Below are positions 7,539 to 16,438 of a stretch of DNA of 64,000 nt, piece after piece. Under the pieces are notes generated by a model. The model was not told the DNA's origin. It searched no databases and saw only the letters and a list, made by a program, of their open reading frames with translations. The stretch is from Streptomyces sp. CBMA152 (GTDB taxonomy: Bacteria; Actinomycetota; Actinomycetes; Streptomycetales; Streptomycetaceae): contig NZ_MECJ01000029.1 in NCBI RefSeq assembly GCF_014596475.1, forward strand, positions 186,001-250,000, in the 5' to 3' direction. Position numbers and translations under genes: made by a program. Positions within the stretch are counted from its first letter, which is position 1; each line of letters starts with the position of its first letter.

Positions 7539-8951
7539 GTGACCATGACTGAAACTTCTGCCCGCTTCCGCGAGTTCAAGATGCCGGACGTCGGCGAGGG
7601 GCTCACCGAGGCGGAGATCCTCAAGTGGTACGTCCAGCCCGGTGACACCGTCACGGACGGCCAGGTCGTGTGCGAGGTGGAGACGGCGAAGGCGGCCGTC
7701 GAACTGCCCATTCCCTACGACGGTGTGGTGCACGAGCTGCGCTTCCCCGAGGGCACGACAGTGGACGTCGGCGAGGTGATCATCTCGGTGGACGTGGCGC
7801 CGGGCTCCGGCGAGCCGGTCGCCGAGGCCGCTGCTGAAGCCGCCGCGCCCGTCCAGGCCCCCGTCACGGAGGCTGCCGAGGCCGACGAGGATGCCGCGCC
7901 CAAGGGCCGCCAGCCGGTCCTCGTCGGGTACGGCGTCGCCGAGTCCTCGACCAAGCGCCGTCCGCGCAAGGTGACTTCGGTTCCCGAGCAGGCGGCGGCC
8001 GCGGCCGTGCAGGCCGAGCTGAACGGCCATGCGGCCCCGCCGGTGGCCAAGCCGCTGGCGAAGCCGCCGGTCCGCAAGCTGGCCAAGGACCTGGGCATCG
8101 ACCTCGCGACCGTGGTCCCCACCGGCCCGGACGGCATCATCACCCGCGCGGACGTCCACGCGGCAGCCGCACCCGCTCCGGTGGCCGAGCCGGTCGACGT
8201 TTCACGTGAAACAACGCCCGTTCCCACGGCGGAAGTTCAGCCCGCCGGTGCCCGTGAGACCCGTATCCCCGTCAAGGGCGTACGCAAGGCGACCGCGGCG
8301 GCGATGGTGGGTTCGGCGTTCACGGCCCCGCATGTCACGGAGTTCGTGACGGTGGACGTGACCCGCACGATGAAGCTGGTCGAGGAGCTCAAGGGCGACA
8401 AGGAGATGGCGGGCCTGCGGGTCAACCCGCTCCTGCTCATCGCCAAGGCCCTGCTCGTCGCCATCAAGCGCAACCCCGACGTCAACGCGTCGTGGGACGA
8501 GGCGGCGCAGGAGATCGTCCTCAAGCACTATGTGAACCTGGGCATCGCGGCCGCCACGCCGCGCGGTCTGATCGTCCCGAACATCAAGGACGCCCACGAC
8601 AAGACGCTGCCGCAACTGGCTGCCGCGCTGGGTGACTTGGTGTCGACGGCCCGCGAGGGCAAGACGTCGCCCGCCGCGATGCAGAACGGTACGGTCACGA
8701 TCACCAACGTCGGCGTCTTCGGCGTCGACACCGGCACGCCGATCCTCAACCCCGGCGAGTCGGCGATCCTGGCGGTCGGTGCGATCAAGCTCCAGCCGTG
8801 GGTCCACAAGGGCAAGGTGAAGCCGCGTCAGGTCACCACCCTGGCGCTGTCGTTCGACCACCGTCTGGTCGACGGCGAGCTCGGCTCCAAGGTCCTGGCG
8901 GATGTCGCCGCGATCCTTGAGCAGCCGAAGCGGCTCATCACCTGGGCGTAG
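7539..8951 (+). CDS. bkdC: 2-oxo acid dehydrogenase E2 component, dihydrolipoamide acyltransferase
   Basis: The protein has about 470 residues and classical E2 layout. An N-terminal lipoyl domain carries lipoyl lysine K51 in the ETAK motif. An Ala/Pro/Glu-rich linker follows, then a peripheral-subunit-binding domain (VRKLAKDLGIDLATVVPTGP near 170-195), a second linker, and a catalytic acyltransferase domain ending in LSFDHRLVDGE with catalytic H441. It transfers the acyl group from E1 to CoA; the E3 gene is not in the window. The start is GTG 7539 or ATG 7545; AGGAG at 7530-7534 gives better spacing to 7545. The second linker region contains a perfect parS site in the DNA (8199-8212), so the codons there are constrained by a second function. 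Confidence 0.93.
   Translation: MTMTETSARFREFKMPDVGEGLTEAEILKWYVQPGDTVTDGQVVCEVETAKAAVELPIPYDGVVHELRFPEGTTVDVGEVIISVDVAPGSGEPVAEAAAEAAAPVQAPVTEAAEADEDAAPKGRQPVLVGYGVAESSTKRRPRKVTSVPEQAAAAAVQAELNGHAAPPVAKPLAKPPVRKLAKDLGIDLATVVPTGPDGIITRADVHAAAAPAPVAEPVDVSRETTPVPTAEVQPAGARETRIPVKGVRKATAAAMVGSAFTAPHVTEFVTVDVTRTMKLVEELKGDKEMAGLRVNPLLLIAKALLVAIKRNPDVNASWDEAAQEIVLKHYVNLGIAAATPRGLIVPNIKDAHDKTLPQLAAALGDLVSTAREGKTSPAAMQNGTVTITNVGVFGVDTGTPILNPGESAILAVGAIKLQPWVHKGKVKPRQVTTLALSFDHRLVDGELGSKVLADVAAILEQPKRLITWA
8199..8212. other. parS: parS centromere site (ParB-binding)
   Basis: GTTTCACGTGAAAC is a perfect 14-bp palindrome identical to the Streptomyces parS core, extended by A on the right. ParB binds such sites clustered around oriC to build the segregation complex during sporulation. 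It lies inside the E2 reading frame, in the flexible linker between the subunit-binding and catalytic domains, where amino-acid constraint is weakest. I found no second perfect copy in the window. Confidence 0.88.
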
Positions 8952-8966
8952 CAGTACGGCAGTTGC

Positions 8967-8997
8967 GCCCCCGGCCGCTCAGCGGCGTGCCGGGGGC
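8967..8997 (+). terminator. Hairpin terminator of the dehydrogenase operon
   Basis: Arms GCCCCCGGC and GCCGGGGGC (9 bp) enclose a 13-nt loop 15 bases after the E2 stop codon. There is no U-run, as is usual for Streptomyces terminators. Confidence 0.65.
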
Positions 8998-9099
8998 CGC
9001 GACCGCCTGAACGCTTTCCCCACCCCGCAATCGCGGTCACCTCGGATCTTGACGCGATCTTGTCGCTCCGGCTTGATCATGTAGGCGCAGAATGACTGC

Positions 9100-10227
9100 G
9101 TGGTACCGAAACAGGACAAGCCGTCCCGTACAACGGACGGCTCACCGCGCCCGCGCAACCGCGGCGGGCTCATCTACTCCGCGACGCTCGGCGTCGCCTT
9201 CGCACTCATCGCGGCCTGGCTGCTCCTCGTGAACATGCCGCGCGCGCTCGACTCGGAGCGCGACTTCCGGGCCGCCGTCGACTGCCCCGCGCAGTCGCAG
9301 GCCCAGTCCCGGTCCGAGCCCCCGTCCGACGAGGACTGTCTGCGCTCCGTTCCCGCGCACGTCGACCACACCCGGGACGCCCGGCGCAAGACGCCGACCT
9401 ACTGGATGTACGTGAAGCTGGCCGACGGGACGACCGACCGGGCCCGCCTTGAGGGGAGCCCCGGGGACCTGGCCGGCAAGCAGGTCCACGTCCGCTACTG
9501 GCGCGGCCAGATCCGGGCCGTCCACTTCGCGGACGGCTGGCAGTCCGCCTACGCCGAACCGATCGGCAACTGGCGCCCGTTCGCCGCCTGGGGGCTCGGC
9601 CTCGGCGTCTTCAGTACGGGGTTCCTGTGGTCCGCGTACTGGTGGGCCCGGCGTTCGGGTTCCTCGCCCAGGGCCAACCCCTGGCAGGTCGCGCTGCCGC
9701 CGGCGGCCGCGCTCTGCGTCGGCGGGTTCGCCGCCGTCCTCGCCATGCTGGCCGGCAGTGTCCAAGACGCCCTCCTCGGCACCGCCGGGGCCGTCGTCGT
9801 CGGCCTGGTGGCGTGCCTGCTGACCGGCTTCGTCCTCGCGCGGCGGGGGACCGAGGACGACACCGTCGAGGTCGCCCCCGTCGTTCCCGGGACCGGCGAG
9901 GAGATCTTCCCCGGCGTCGTCCTCGGGGACGTGCCGTACCGCGCGGGCAACGGCGGTGGCTTTCTCGTGACCGGCCCGGGTCTGTTCGCGACCACCCCCG
10001 ACCCCACCGGCGCGTTCGCCCGTACGTCCGTGCCGCGCACCCTCGTCCCGCAGCGCGTTCGACGCCCGTACTGGACCGACCCGGGCGGCGGCGACTACCC
10101 GGCCGAAACGTTGGTCGTGGAGTGCCGGGACGGGGAGACGCAGGTGCTCGTCGTCACCGAGAAGAAGAACGTGGGGCGGGTGCTGGGGGCGCTGGAGACG
10201 GCCTCCGGCCACAGCACCACGGCCTGA
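9100..10227 (+). CDS. Hypothetical membrane protein with four predicted helices
   Basis: This 375-residue protein is not one I recognise. After a basic N terminus it has a membrane helix near 26-48 (IYSATLGVAFALIAAWLLLVNM), an extracytoplasmic region of about 100 residues with two cysteines (DCPAQ and EDCLRS), then three more helices (AAWGLGLGVFSTGFLWSAYW, ALPPAAALCVGGFAAVLAML, LLGTAGAVVVGLVACLLTGFVLA). A C-terminal soluble part follows. The GTG at 9100 is the only start that precedes the first helix closely. It stands alone between two hairpins, so it is probably monocistronic. Its position next to the dehydrogenase operon is conserved in S. coelicolor as I recall; no function is suggested. 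Confidence 0.75.
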   Translation: MVPKQDKPSRTTDGSPRPRNRGGLIYSATLGVAFALIAAWLLLVNMPRALDSERDFRAAVDCPAQSQAQSRSEPPSDEDCLRSVPAHVDHTRDARRKTPTYWMYVKLADGTTDRARLEGSPGDLAGKQVHVRYWRGQIRAVHFADGWQSAYAEPIGNWRPFAAWGLGLGVFSTGFLWSAYWWARRSGSSPRANPWQVALPPAAALCVGGFAAVLAMLAGSVQDALLGTAGAVVVGLVACLLTGFVLARRGTEDDTVEVAPVVPGTGEEIFPGVVLGDVPYRAGNGGGFLVTGPGLFATTPDPTGAFARTSVPRTLVPQRVRRPYWTDPGGGDYPAETLVVECRDGETQVLVVTEKKNVGRVLGALETASGHSTTA

Positions 10228-10265
10228 GCCAAGCCGCCACCACGGCCTGAGCGAATCCACCGCAG

Positions 10266-10298
10266 GGGGCGTCCGTCCCGCGATCCGGACGCCCCTTT
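10266..10298 (+). terminator. Rho-independent-like terminator
   Basis: Perfect 10-bp arms GGGGCGTCCG and CGGACGCCCC are followed by TTT, 38 bases after the membrane-protein stop at 10227. Just upstream, a 15-bp direct repeat (CACCACGGCCTGAGC) occurs twice at a 24-bp period and includes the stop codon. Confidence 0.75.
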
Positions 10299-10325
10299 CT
10301 CACGTACACCCGTTGTATCTATCCT

Positions 10326-11006
10326 GTGCGCATGCCCGCCGCGCCCTCTCCCGTAAAGCAGTTGTCCGTCAAGCAGCCCCCTGCCGCCGACCGCGTGTAC
10401 ATGCACGTCAAGCAGGCCGTACTCGACCGGCGTTACGAGGGCGGCACGCTGCTCACCGAGGGGGAGCTGGCCGAGGCGGTCGGGGTTTCGCGCACACCCG
10501 TACGGGAAGCGCTGCTGAAGCTCGAAGTGGAAGGGCTGATCCGGCTCTACCCCAAGAAGGGCGCGCTCGTCCTCGCCGTCTCCGCGCAGGAGACCGCTGA
10601 CGTGGTCGAGACCCGGCTCCTGGTCGAGGAGTTCGCCGTACGCAAGGCGGTGCCCGCGCCCGAGCGGCTGATCGCGCGGCTCGAAGAGCTGCTGGCGGAG
10701 CAGAAGGCGAACGCCGCGTCCGGGGACCTCGCCGCCGTCGCCGTCACCGACCGCTGCTTCCACGCCGAGATCGTGCGCAATGCCGGGAACGACATCCTGT
10801 CGCGGCTCTACGACCAGATGCGCGACCGGCAGCTGCGGATGGGCGTCGCCGTGATGCACGCCCAGCCCGACCGGATCGCCAAGAACATCGTCGAGCACGA
10901 GGAGATGCTGGACGCCATCCGCGCCGGGGACGCCGAACGCGCCGCGCACTGTGTGCGCCAGCACCTGAGCTGGGTCAAGGTCCTGGTCCGGGGCGACGCC
11001 CGATGA
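10326..11006 (+). CDS. GntR-family transcriptional regulator (FCD/FadR type)
   Basis: The 226-residue product has a winged helix-turn-helix near 20-88 (LTEGELAEAVGVSRTPVREALLKLEVEGLIRLYPKKG when read through) and an all-helical C-terminal ligand domain near 100-220. Histidines at VMHAQPDRI and EHEEM are consistent with metal-assisted ligand binding. The start is GTG 10326 or ATG 10332; the promoter-like TATCCT directly upstream leaves almost no leader. The stop codon overlaps the start of the MFS transporter gene (ATGA), so the regulator and transporter are translated from one message. It probably controls uptake or efflux of the effector carried by that transporter. Confidence 0.9.
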   Translation: MRMPAAPSPVKQLSVKQPPAADRVYMHVKQAVLDRRYEGGTLLTEGELAEAVGVSRTPVREALLKLEVEGLIRLYPKKGALVLAVSAQETADVVETRLLVEEFAVRKAVPAPERLIARLEELLAEQKANAASGDLAAVAVTDRCFHAEIVRNAGNDILSRLYDQMRDRQLRMGVAVMHAQPDRIAKNIVEHEEMLDAIRAGDAERAAHCVRQHLSWVKVLVRGDAR

Positions 11007-12319
11007 GCGGGCCCGAAGCCGGCGGCCCCGCGCGCCCCGACACCCCCGCCCCCCTCGGCGGCCGCCGGGCCCTGATCGTCTGGGGCATCGGCGTCGCCGT
11101 CTACTTCGTCGCCGTCATCTTCCGCACCAGCCTGGGCGTGGCCGGGCTCGACGCCGCCGACCGCTTCCACGTCAACGCCTCCGCGCTCTCCACCTTCTCC
11201 ATACTCCAGCTGCTGGTCTACGCCGGTATGCAGATACCCGTCGGCCTCATGGTCGACCGGCTCGGCACCAAGAAGGTGCTGACCCTCGGCGTCGTGCTGT
11301 TCACCCTCGGCCAGCTCGGCTTCGCGCTCTCGCCCTCGTACGGCACCGCCCTCGCCTCCCGCGCGCTGCTCGGCTGCGGCGACGCGATGACGTTCATCAG
11401 CGTGCTGCGGCTCGGCTCGCGCTGGTTCCCGGCCCGGCGCGGGCCGCTGATCGCGCAGGTCGCGGCGTTGTTCGGGATGGCGGGCAACCTCGTCTCCACC
11501 ATCGTCATCGCCCGCGCGCTGCACGGGATCGGCTGGACGAAGACGTTCGCGGGCAGCTCGCTGGCCGGTGTGGTCGTGCTCGTCCTGCTGCTGCTCTTCC
11601 TCAAGGACCACCCCGAGGGCCACGAGCCCGCGCCCGCCGCGCACGCCGGGGGCGCGTACGTACGCCGTCAGATCGCGGCGTCCTGGCGCGAGCCGGGGAC
11701 GCGCCTGGGGATGTGGGTGCACTTCACCACCCAGTTCCCGGCGATGGTGTTCCTGCTGCTGTGGGGGATGCCGTTCCTCGTCGAGGCGCAGGGGCTCTCC
11801 CGGGGCACGGCCGGTGAGCTGCTGACCCTCGTCGTGCTCTCCAACATGGTCGTCGGTCTGGTGTACGGGCAGCTCATCGCGCGCCACCACGAGGCCCGGC
11901 TGCCGCTCGCGCTGGGGACGGTGGGGGCGACGGCGGCGCTGTGGGGGGCAGTGGTCGCGTATCCCGCGCCGCACACGCCGATGTGGCTGCTCATCACGCT
12001 CTGCGTGGTGCTCGGCGCCTGCGGGCCCGCCTCGATGATCGGGTTCGACTTCTCCCGGCCCGCGAACCCGCCCGAGCGCCAGGGCACGGCGTCCGGCATC
12101 ACCAACATGGGCGGCTTCGTCGCGTCCATGACGACCCTGCTCGCCGTCGGCGTCCTGCTGGACGCGACCGGCGACAACTACCGGATCGCCTTCTCCTCGG
12201 TGTTCGTGCTCGAAGCGCTCGGCGTCGTACAGATCCTGCGGCTGCGCTCGCGCGCGGCCCACCGCGAACGCGAGCACCTGGTGGCGAGCCGGGTGGAGGC
12301 GGTCCACGTCACGGTGTGA
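11003..12319 (+). CDS. Major facilitator superfamily transporter
   Basis: The 438-residue protein has about twelve hydrophobic helices. It carries the MFS loop signature after helix 2 (GLMVDRLGTKKVL near 75-87) and a long cytoplasmic loop in the middle (KDHPEGHEPAPAAHAGGAYVRRQ begins near 193). The sequence style resembles nitrate/organic-anion or sugar-phosphate type permeases, but the substrate cannot be assigned. It overlaps the GntR regulator gene by four bases, which argues that its substrate or a metabolite of it is the regulator's ligand. Confidence 0.87.
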   Translation: MSGPEAGGPARPDTPAPLGGRRALIVWGIGVAVYFVAVIFRTSLGVAGLDAADRFHVNASALSTFSILQLLVYAGMQIPVGLMVDRLGTKKVLTLGVVLFTLGQLGFALSPSYGTALASRALLGCGDAMTFISVLRLGSRWFPARRGPLIAQVAALFGMAGNLVSTIVIARALHGIGWTKTFAGSSLAGVVVLVLLLLFLKDHPEGHEPAPAAHAGGAYVRRQIAASWREPGTRLGMWVHFTTQFPAMVFLLLWGMPFLVEAQGLSRGTAGELLTLVVLSNMVVGLVYGQLIARHHEARLPLALGTVGATAALWGAVVAYPAPHTPMWLLITLCVVLGACGPASMIGFDFSRPANPPERQGTASGITNMGGFVASMTTLLAVGVLLDATGDNYRIAFSSVFVLEALGVVQILRLRSRAAHREREHLVASRVEAVHVTV

Positions 12320-12335
12320 GGACCCGCAGAGGTCC

Positions 12336-13160
12336 CTACGGCGTCACCGCGAAGTGCCGCAGGATCGCCTGCGCCAGCTCCTGGTCGCCCTCGGTCTTCA
12401 CCCGGTCCACCACCGCGTGCGGGCGGACCCGGCCGCAGGCGAGCCGCATGAACGTCTCCCAGTCCATCGAGAGCGTCGCCAGCGGCCCCAGCGACGGCGC
12501 GCCGTCGACCGTTCCGTGCCCCTCGGCGTCGACCCGTACCGTCCGCAGGAATTCCACCGGCCCGTGGATGTCGAAGACGACCGCCGAGCTCGGCGGGGCG
12601 CCCGCGTCCTTGGCGACCACCTTCGGCAGCGTGTGCAGCAGGATGTCGCGGGCCACGTACGCGCCCGGCGAGTCCAGGTTGCCCGGCTTGCCGAGCGCCG
12701 TGCGCAGATCCTGCTCGTGCACCCACACGTCGAACGCCCGCATCCGCAGCGCCAGTTCCAGGGTCTGCTCGGCGCCGAGCGGCGCGCGGACCATGGTGTC
12801 GGGCGCCCGGTTCTCGTTGCGCAGCTGCCGCGCCCGGCGGATGACCGTGTACTCCAGCTCCGAGGTCATCTCCGGCGCGGTGTGGTGTCTGCGCACATCG
12901 ACCTGCATCTCCATGTAGCGCGCGAACTCACTCTGTACGTGGTAGAGATCGCGCGGCAACGTATGGATCGGCCGTGGGTCGCCGAGCTGTTCGCACTCCA
13001 TCCCGATGATGTGCGACACGATGTCGCGCACCGACCACGACGGGCACGGCGTGGCACGGTTCCACTCGCCCTCGACGAGCGGCAGCACCAGCTCGGTTAT
13101 CGCCTCGATGGAGTGGGTCCAGGCGTCGGCGTAGGTCTGGAGGCTGGGATGGACGGTCAC
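12336..13160 (-). CDS. Maleylpyruvate isomerase-family (MDMPI/DinB-like) mycothiol-dependent protein
   Basis: The 274-residue protein opens with YADAWTHSIEAITELVLPLVEGEWNRATPCPSWSVRDIVSHI when read through (10-51). This is the hallmark of the MDMPI N-terminal four-helix domain: WNRATPCPSWSVRDIVSH carries the metal-binding histidine, with further candidates in VWVHEQDLR near 140. A C-terminal domain near 180-270 matches the usual two-domain layout. In actinobacteria such proteins are thought to use mycothiol, but no substrate is known for this branch. GTG 13160 follows GAGGGG at good spacing. It converges on the MFS gene with only 16 bases between them. Confidence 0.82.
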   Translation of the reverse strand: MTVHPSLQTYADAWTHSIEAITELVLPLVEGEWNRATPCPSWSVRDIVSHIIGMECEQLGDPRPIHTLPRDLYHVQSEFARYMEMQVDVRRHHTAPEMTSELEYTVIRRARQLRNENRAPDTMVRAPLGAEQTLELALRMRAFDVWVHEQDLRTALGKPGNLDSPGAYVARDILLHTLPKVVAKDAGAPPSSAVVFDIHGPVEFLRTVRVDAEGHGTVDGAPSLGPLATLSMDWETFMRLACGRVRPHAVVDRVKTEGDQELAQAILRHFAVTP

Positions 13161-13300
13161 GGGACCCCTCGGCGGTTCTGTACGTACGCGGGCTGGGTGC
13201 TGTGGCAGTTAAGTTACGCTGCCGAAAGGCACCCCGGCAGTGCTTTCGTGTGACGATCGTAGGCCCGTGTTGACAACTCGAATGCCAGGACGGTGGTAGT

Positions 13301-14080
13301 GTGCGCGCCTCTCTCATCCAATTCGGTGTAGAGCCCCAGGAACCGGTCGATTCCCGCAGGCAGCGGGCGGCTTCGTTGGTACGCGAGCAGCGGGGCAGCG
13401 ACCTCGTGGTGCTCCCGGAGCTGTGGACGGTCGGCGCGTTCGCGTACGAGAGCTTCGAGTCCGAGGCGGAGTCGGTTTCTGACGGACCGACGTTTTCGGC
13501 CATGTCAAAGGCCGCGCGGGACGCGGGAGTCTGGCTGCACGCCGGGTCCGTGCCCGAGCGGGCGGCGGACGGCGGCCTCTACAACACGTCCCTGGTCTTC
13601 ACGCCCGAGGGCGAACTCGCGGCCACGTACCGGAAGATCCACCGCTTCGGCTTCGACCAGGGCGAGGCGCTGCTGATGAGCGCGGGCACCGAACTGGTCA
13701 CCGTGGCGCTCCCGGAGACCGTGGCGGGCCTCGCCACCTGCTACGACCTGCGCTTCCCGGAGCTGTTCCGGGGCCTGGTCGACGCGGGCGCCCAGACCTT
13801 CGTGATCCCGGCGGGCTGGCCCGCCAAGCGCCTGGCCCACTGGACGCTGCTCGCGCGCGCCCGTGCGGTCGAGAACCAGGCGTACGTCCTGGCCTGCGGC
13901 ACCGGCGGCACCCACGCGGGCGTCGAGCAGGCGGGCCACAGCGTGGTCGTCGACCCCTGGGGCGAGGTCCTGGCGGAGGCGGGCGAGGGCGAGGAGGTCC
14001 TGACGGTGGACCTGGACATGTCGAGGGTGGCGACGACGAGGGAGCAGTTCCCGGCGCTGAAGGACCGACGGCTGGGGTAG
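13301..14080 (+). CDS. Carbon-nitrogen hydrolase (nitrilase superfamily)
   Basis: The 259-residue protein has the complete Glu-Lys-Cys triad of the superfamily: E40 in VVLPELW, K112 in YRKIHRF and C147 in ATCYDLRFPE. Later motifs such as IPAGWP and NQAYVLACG also match. The length is typical of omega-amidase/NIT2-like members that deaminate small amides such as 2-oxoglutaramate, though other amides are possible. GTG 13301 is preceded by AGGACGG and is the first codon of the conserved first strand (RASLIQFGV). A TTGACA hexamer at 13270 could be a -35 element. Confidence 0.88.
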   Translation: MRASLIQFGVEPQEPVDSRRQRAASLVREQRGSDLVVLPELWTVGAFAYESFESEAESVSDGPTFSAMSKAARDAGVWLHAGSVPERAADGGLYNTSLVFTPEGELAATYRKIHRFGFDQGEALLMSAGTELVTVALPETVAGLATCYDLRFPELFRGLVDAGAQTFVIPAGWPAKRLAHWTLLARARAVENQAYVLACGTGGTHAGVEQAGHSVVVDPWGEVLAEAGEGEEVLTVDLDMSRVATTREQFPALKDRRLG

Positions 14081-14095
14081 CGGGGTCCTGCGGGA

Positions 14096-14602
14096 TCAGT
14101 CCTCCTCGTGATCGCGCTCCCGATCCCTCTCGTCCATCCTGATCACGCACACCACCACCGCGATCAGCAGCGCCGCGTCGGCGTCCTCGCGGACGACGTT
14201 CACCGCGTACGTCTCGCGCACCCGGAACCAGCGGCGCGAGACATGGGCGAGGAGCTCACCGTCGTATTCGACGGCGAACTCGCGGTCCAGGATCTTGCCC
14301 GAGACGTCGAGTTCGGTGCCCTCGACCAGCTGGACGCGGTAGTGGTTGCGCAGCAGCGAGAGGCGTTTGCGGCGGATCGTGGCGAGCGGGCGTTCGTCGC
14401 GCTCGATCGTCATCGCGTCCCGGATGCTGAACATCTTCTTCCGCAGGGTGATCAGCACGCGCCCGGTCGGATCCTTCAGCTCCAGCGTGTCCCGCAGCCG
14501 CAGCGCCTTGCCGTCGACCAGGAAGGCCTGGCGGCCGTCCTCGGTCTCGATCCAGTAGTCGTCACCGATCGCGAAGATCTTGTCGCGCACCAGATATTTC
14601 AT
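14096..14602 (-). CDS. LURP-one-related (phospholipid scramblase-like barrel) family protein
   Basis: The 168-residue product starts MKYLVRDKIFAIGDDYWI, the typical opening of bacterial LURP-one/YxjI-like proteins. It continues as a tubby-like beta barrel with repeated strands (AFLVDGKALRLRDTLELKD, RVLITLRKKMFSIRDAMTIERD). Strongly hydrophobic residues near the end (AALLIAVVVCVIRMDERD) form the central helix of the fold. Function in bacteria is not established. A longer frame to 14704 is rejected because the upstream residues are not family-like. The gene is divergent from the thioredoxin/NHL gene with 40 bp between start codons. Confidence 0.8.
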   Translation of the reverse strand: MKYLVRDKIFAIGDDYWIETEDGRQAFLVDGKALRLRDTLELKDPTGRVLITLRKKMFSIRDAMTIERDERPLATIRRKRLSLLRNHYRVQLVEGTELDVSGKILDREFAVEYDGELLAHVSRRWFRVRETYAVNVVREDADAALLIAVVVCVIRMDERDRERDHEED

Positions 14603-14642
14603 GGCGGAATGCGTACCCAGGCTTTTGCTGTTGGATGGGGGT

Positions 14643-16424
14643 ATGGCTACACGTGCACGCGTTCGGGCCCCCGAGCTCATCGGCAAGGGCGGCTGGCTGA
14701 ACACCGGTGATCAGCAGTACACCCTCGCCGACCTGCGGGGCAGGATCGTCATCCTGGACTTCTGGACGTTCTGCTGCATCAACTGTCTGCATGTCCTGGA
14801 CGAGCTGCGGGAGCTGGAGGAGAAGCACCGGGACACCGTGGTGATCATCGGTGTGCACTCGCCGAAGTTCGTCCACGAGGCCGACCACCAGGCCGTCGTC
14901 GACGCCGTCGAGCGCTACCAGGTGCACCACCCGGTCCTGGACGACCCGGAGCTCGCGACCTGGAAGCAGTACGCCGTACGGGCCTGGCCCACGCTCGTCG
15001 TGATCGACCCCGAGGGGTACATCGTCGGCCAGCACGCGGGCGAGGGGCATGCCCATGCCATCGCGAAGCTGGTGGAGGAGCTGGAGGCCGAGCACGCGGC
15101 GAAGGGGACGCTGCGGCGCGGGGACGGGCCGTACGTGCCGCCGGAGCCGGTCGCGACCGATCTGCGCTTCCCCGGCAAGGCGGTCGTGCTGCCGGGCAGC
15201 GGGAACTTCCTGGTCTCGGACTCGACGAGGCACCAGCTGGTCGAGCTGGAGCCGGACGGCGAGACGGTCGTACGGCGTATCGGCGACGGCGACTTCAAGG
15301 AGCCGCAGGGGCTCGCGGTGCTGCCCGACGGGCGGGTGATCGTCGCGGACACCGTGAACCACGCGCTGCGGGTGTTCGACCCGGCGAGCGGCACGGTGGA
15401 GCGGGTCGCCGGTACCGGCAAGCAGTGGTGGCAGGGCTCGCCCACGTCCGGGCCGGCCCTGGACGTCGACCTCTCCTCGCCGTGGGACGTCGCCTGGTGG
15501 CAGGGCAAGGTGTGGATCGCCATGGCCGGTGTCCACCAGCTGTGGACGTACGACCCGTCGGCCGGCACGGTCGAGGTCGCGGCCGGGACGACGCAGGAGG
15601 GGCTGGTCGACGGGCCCGCCACCGAGGCGTGGTTCGCGCAGCCGTCCGGCCTCGCGGCGACGGAGGAGCACCTGTGGGTCGCGGACTCGGAGAATTCCGC
15701 GCTGCGGTACGTGGAGCGCGAGGGTTCCTCGTACGTGGTGCGTACGGCGGTCGGGACCGGCCTGTTCGACTTCGGCCACCGGGACGGCGAGGCCGGGCAG
15801 GCGCTGCTCCAGCATCCGCTCGGCGTGACCGCCCTGCCGGACGGCTCGGTGGCGCTGTCCGACACGTACAACCACGCGCTGCGCCGTTACGACCCTTCGA
15901 ACGGTGAAGTGACCACCCTGGCCACGGACTTGCGCGAGCCCAGCGACGCGGTGCTCGTCGGGGACGACATCGTGGTGGTCGAGTCCGCTCGGCACCGGCT
16001 GACGCGGCTTCGACTGCCGGAGTCGGCGGTACGGGTGGACGCGGTGGCCCACCGCACCCAGCGCGCGGCAACGGAAGTCGCCCCGGGCAAGCTCCAGTTG
16101 GACGTGGTCTTCCAGGCCCCGACGGGCCAGAAACTGGACACGCGGTACGGGCCGTCGACGCGGCTGCTGGTGTCTTCGACGCCGCCGGAGCTGCTGCTGT
16201 CCGGCGCGGGTACGGGTACGGAGCTGTCCCGTGAGCTCGCGCTGGACCCCTCGGTCACCGAGGGGGTCCTGCACGTTTCAGCGATGGCCGCGTCCTGTGA
16301 TGACGATCCGGCGAACGAGTACCCCGCTTGCCATGTCCATCAGCAGGACTGGGGGGTGCCGGTGCGCCTCACTGCGGGCGGTGCGACCCGCCTGCCGTTG
16401 GTGCTCGCAGGGATGGACGAGTAG
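14643..16424 (+). CDS. Thioredoxin-like/NHL-repeat protein
   Basis: The 593-residue protein begins with a thioredoxin/TlpA-like fold whose active site is C45-I-N-C48 in FWTFCCINCLHVLDEL, followed by the cis-proline strand AWPTLVVIDPEGY. From about 165 to 500 it has NHL beta-propeller repeats (PQGLAVLPDGRVIVADTVNHALRVFD and similar units with LPDG and ADT/SDTYNHALR). It resembles animal NHLRC2. No signal peptide is seen, so it is presumably cytoplasmic, perhaps a thiol-redox protein with a protein-binding propeller. The ATG at 14643, close behind GGGGGT, begins the conserved region; the longer frame to 14580 is rejected. Confidence 0.88.
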   Translation: MATRARVRAPELIGKGGWLNTGDQQYTLADLRGRIVILDFWTFCCINCLHVLDELRELEEKHRDTVVIIGVHSPKFVHEADHQAVVDAVERYQVHHPVLDDPELATWKQYAVRAWPTLVVIDPEGYIVGQHAGEGHAHAIAKLVEELEAEHAAKGTLRRGDGPYVPPEPVATDLRFPGKAVVLPGSGNFLVSDSTRHQLVELEPDGETVVRRIGDGDFKEPQGLAVLPDGRVIVADTVNHALRVFDPASGTVERVAGTGKQWWQGSPTSGPALDVDLSSPWDVAWWQGKVWIAMAGVHQLWTYDPSAGTVEVAAGTTQEGLVDGPATEAWFAQPSGLAATEEHLWVADSENSALRYVEREGSSYVVRTAVGTGLFDFGHRDGEAGQALLQHPLGVTALPDGSVALSDTYNHALRRYDPSNGEVTTLATDLREPSDAVLVGDDIVVVESARHRLTRLRLPESAVRVDAVAHRTQRAATEVAPGKLQLDVVFQAPTGQKLDTRYGPSTRLLVSSTPPELLLSGAGTGTELSRELALDPSVTEGVLHVSAMAASCDDDPANEYPACHVHQQDWGVPVRLTAGGATRLPLVLAGMDE

Positions 16425-16438
16425 CAGCCGGAGCGGGG

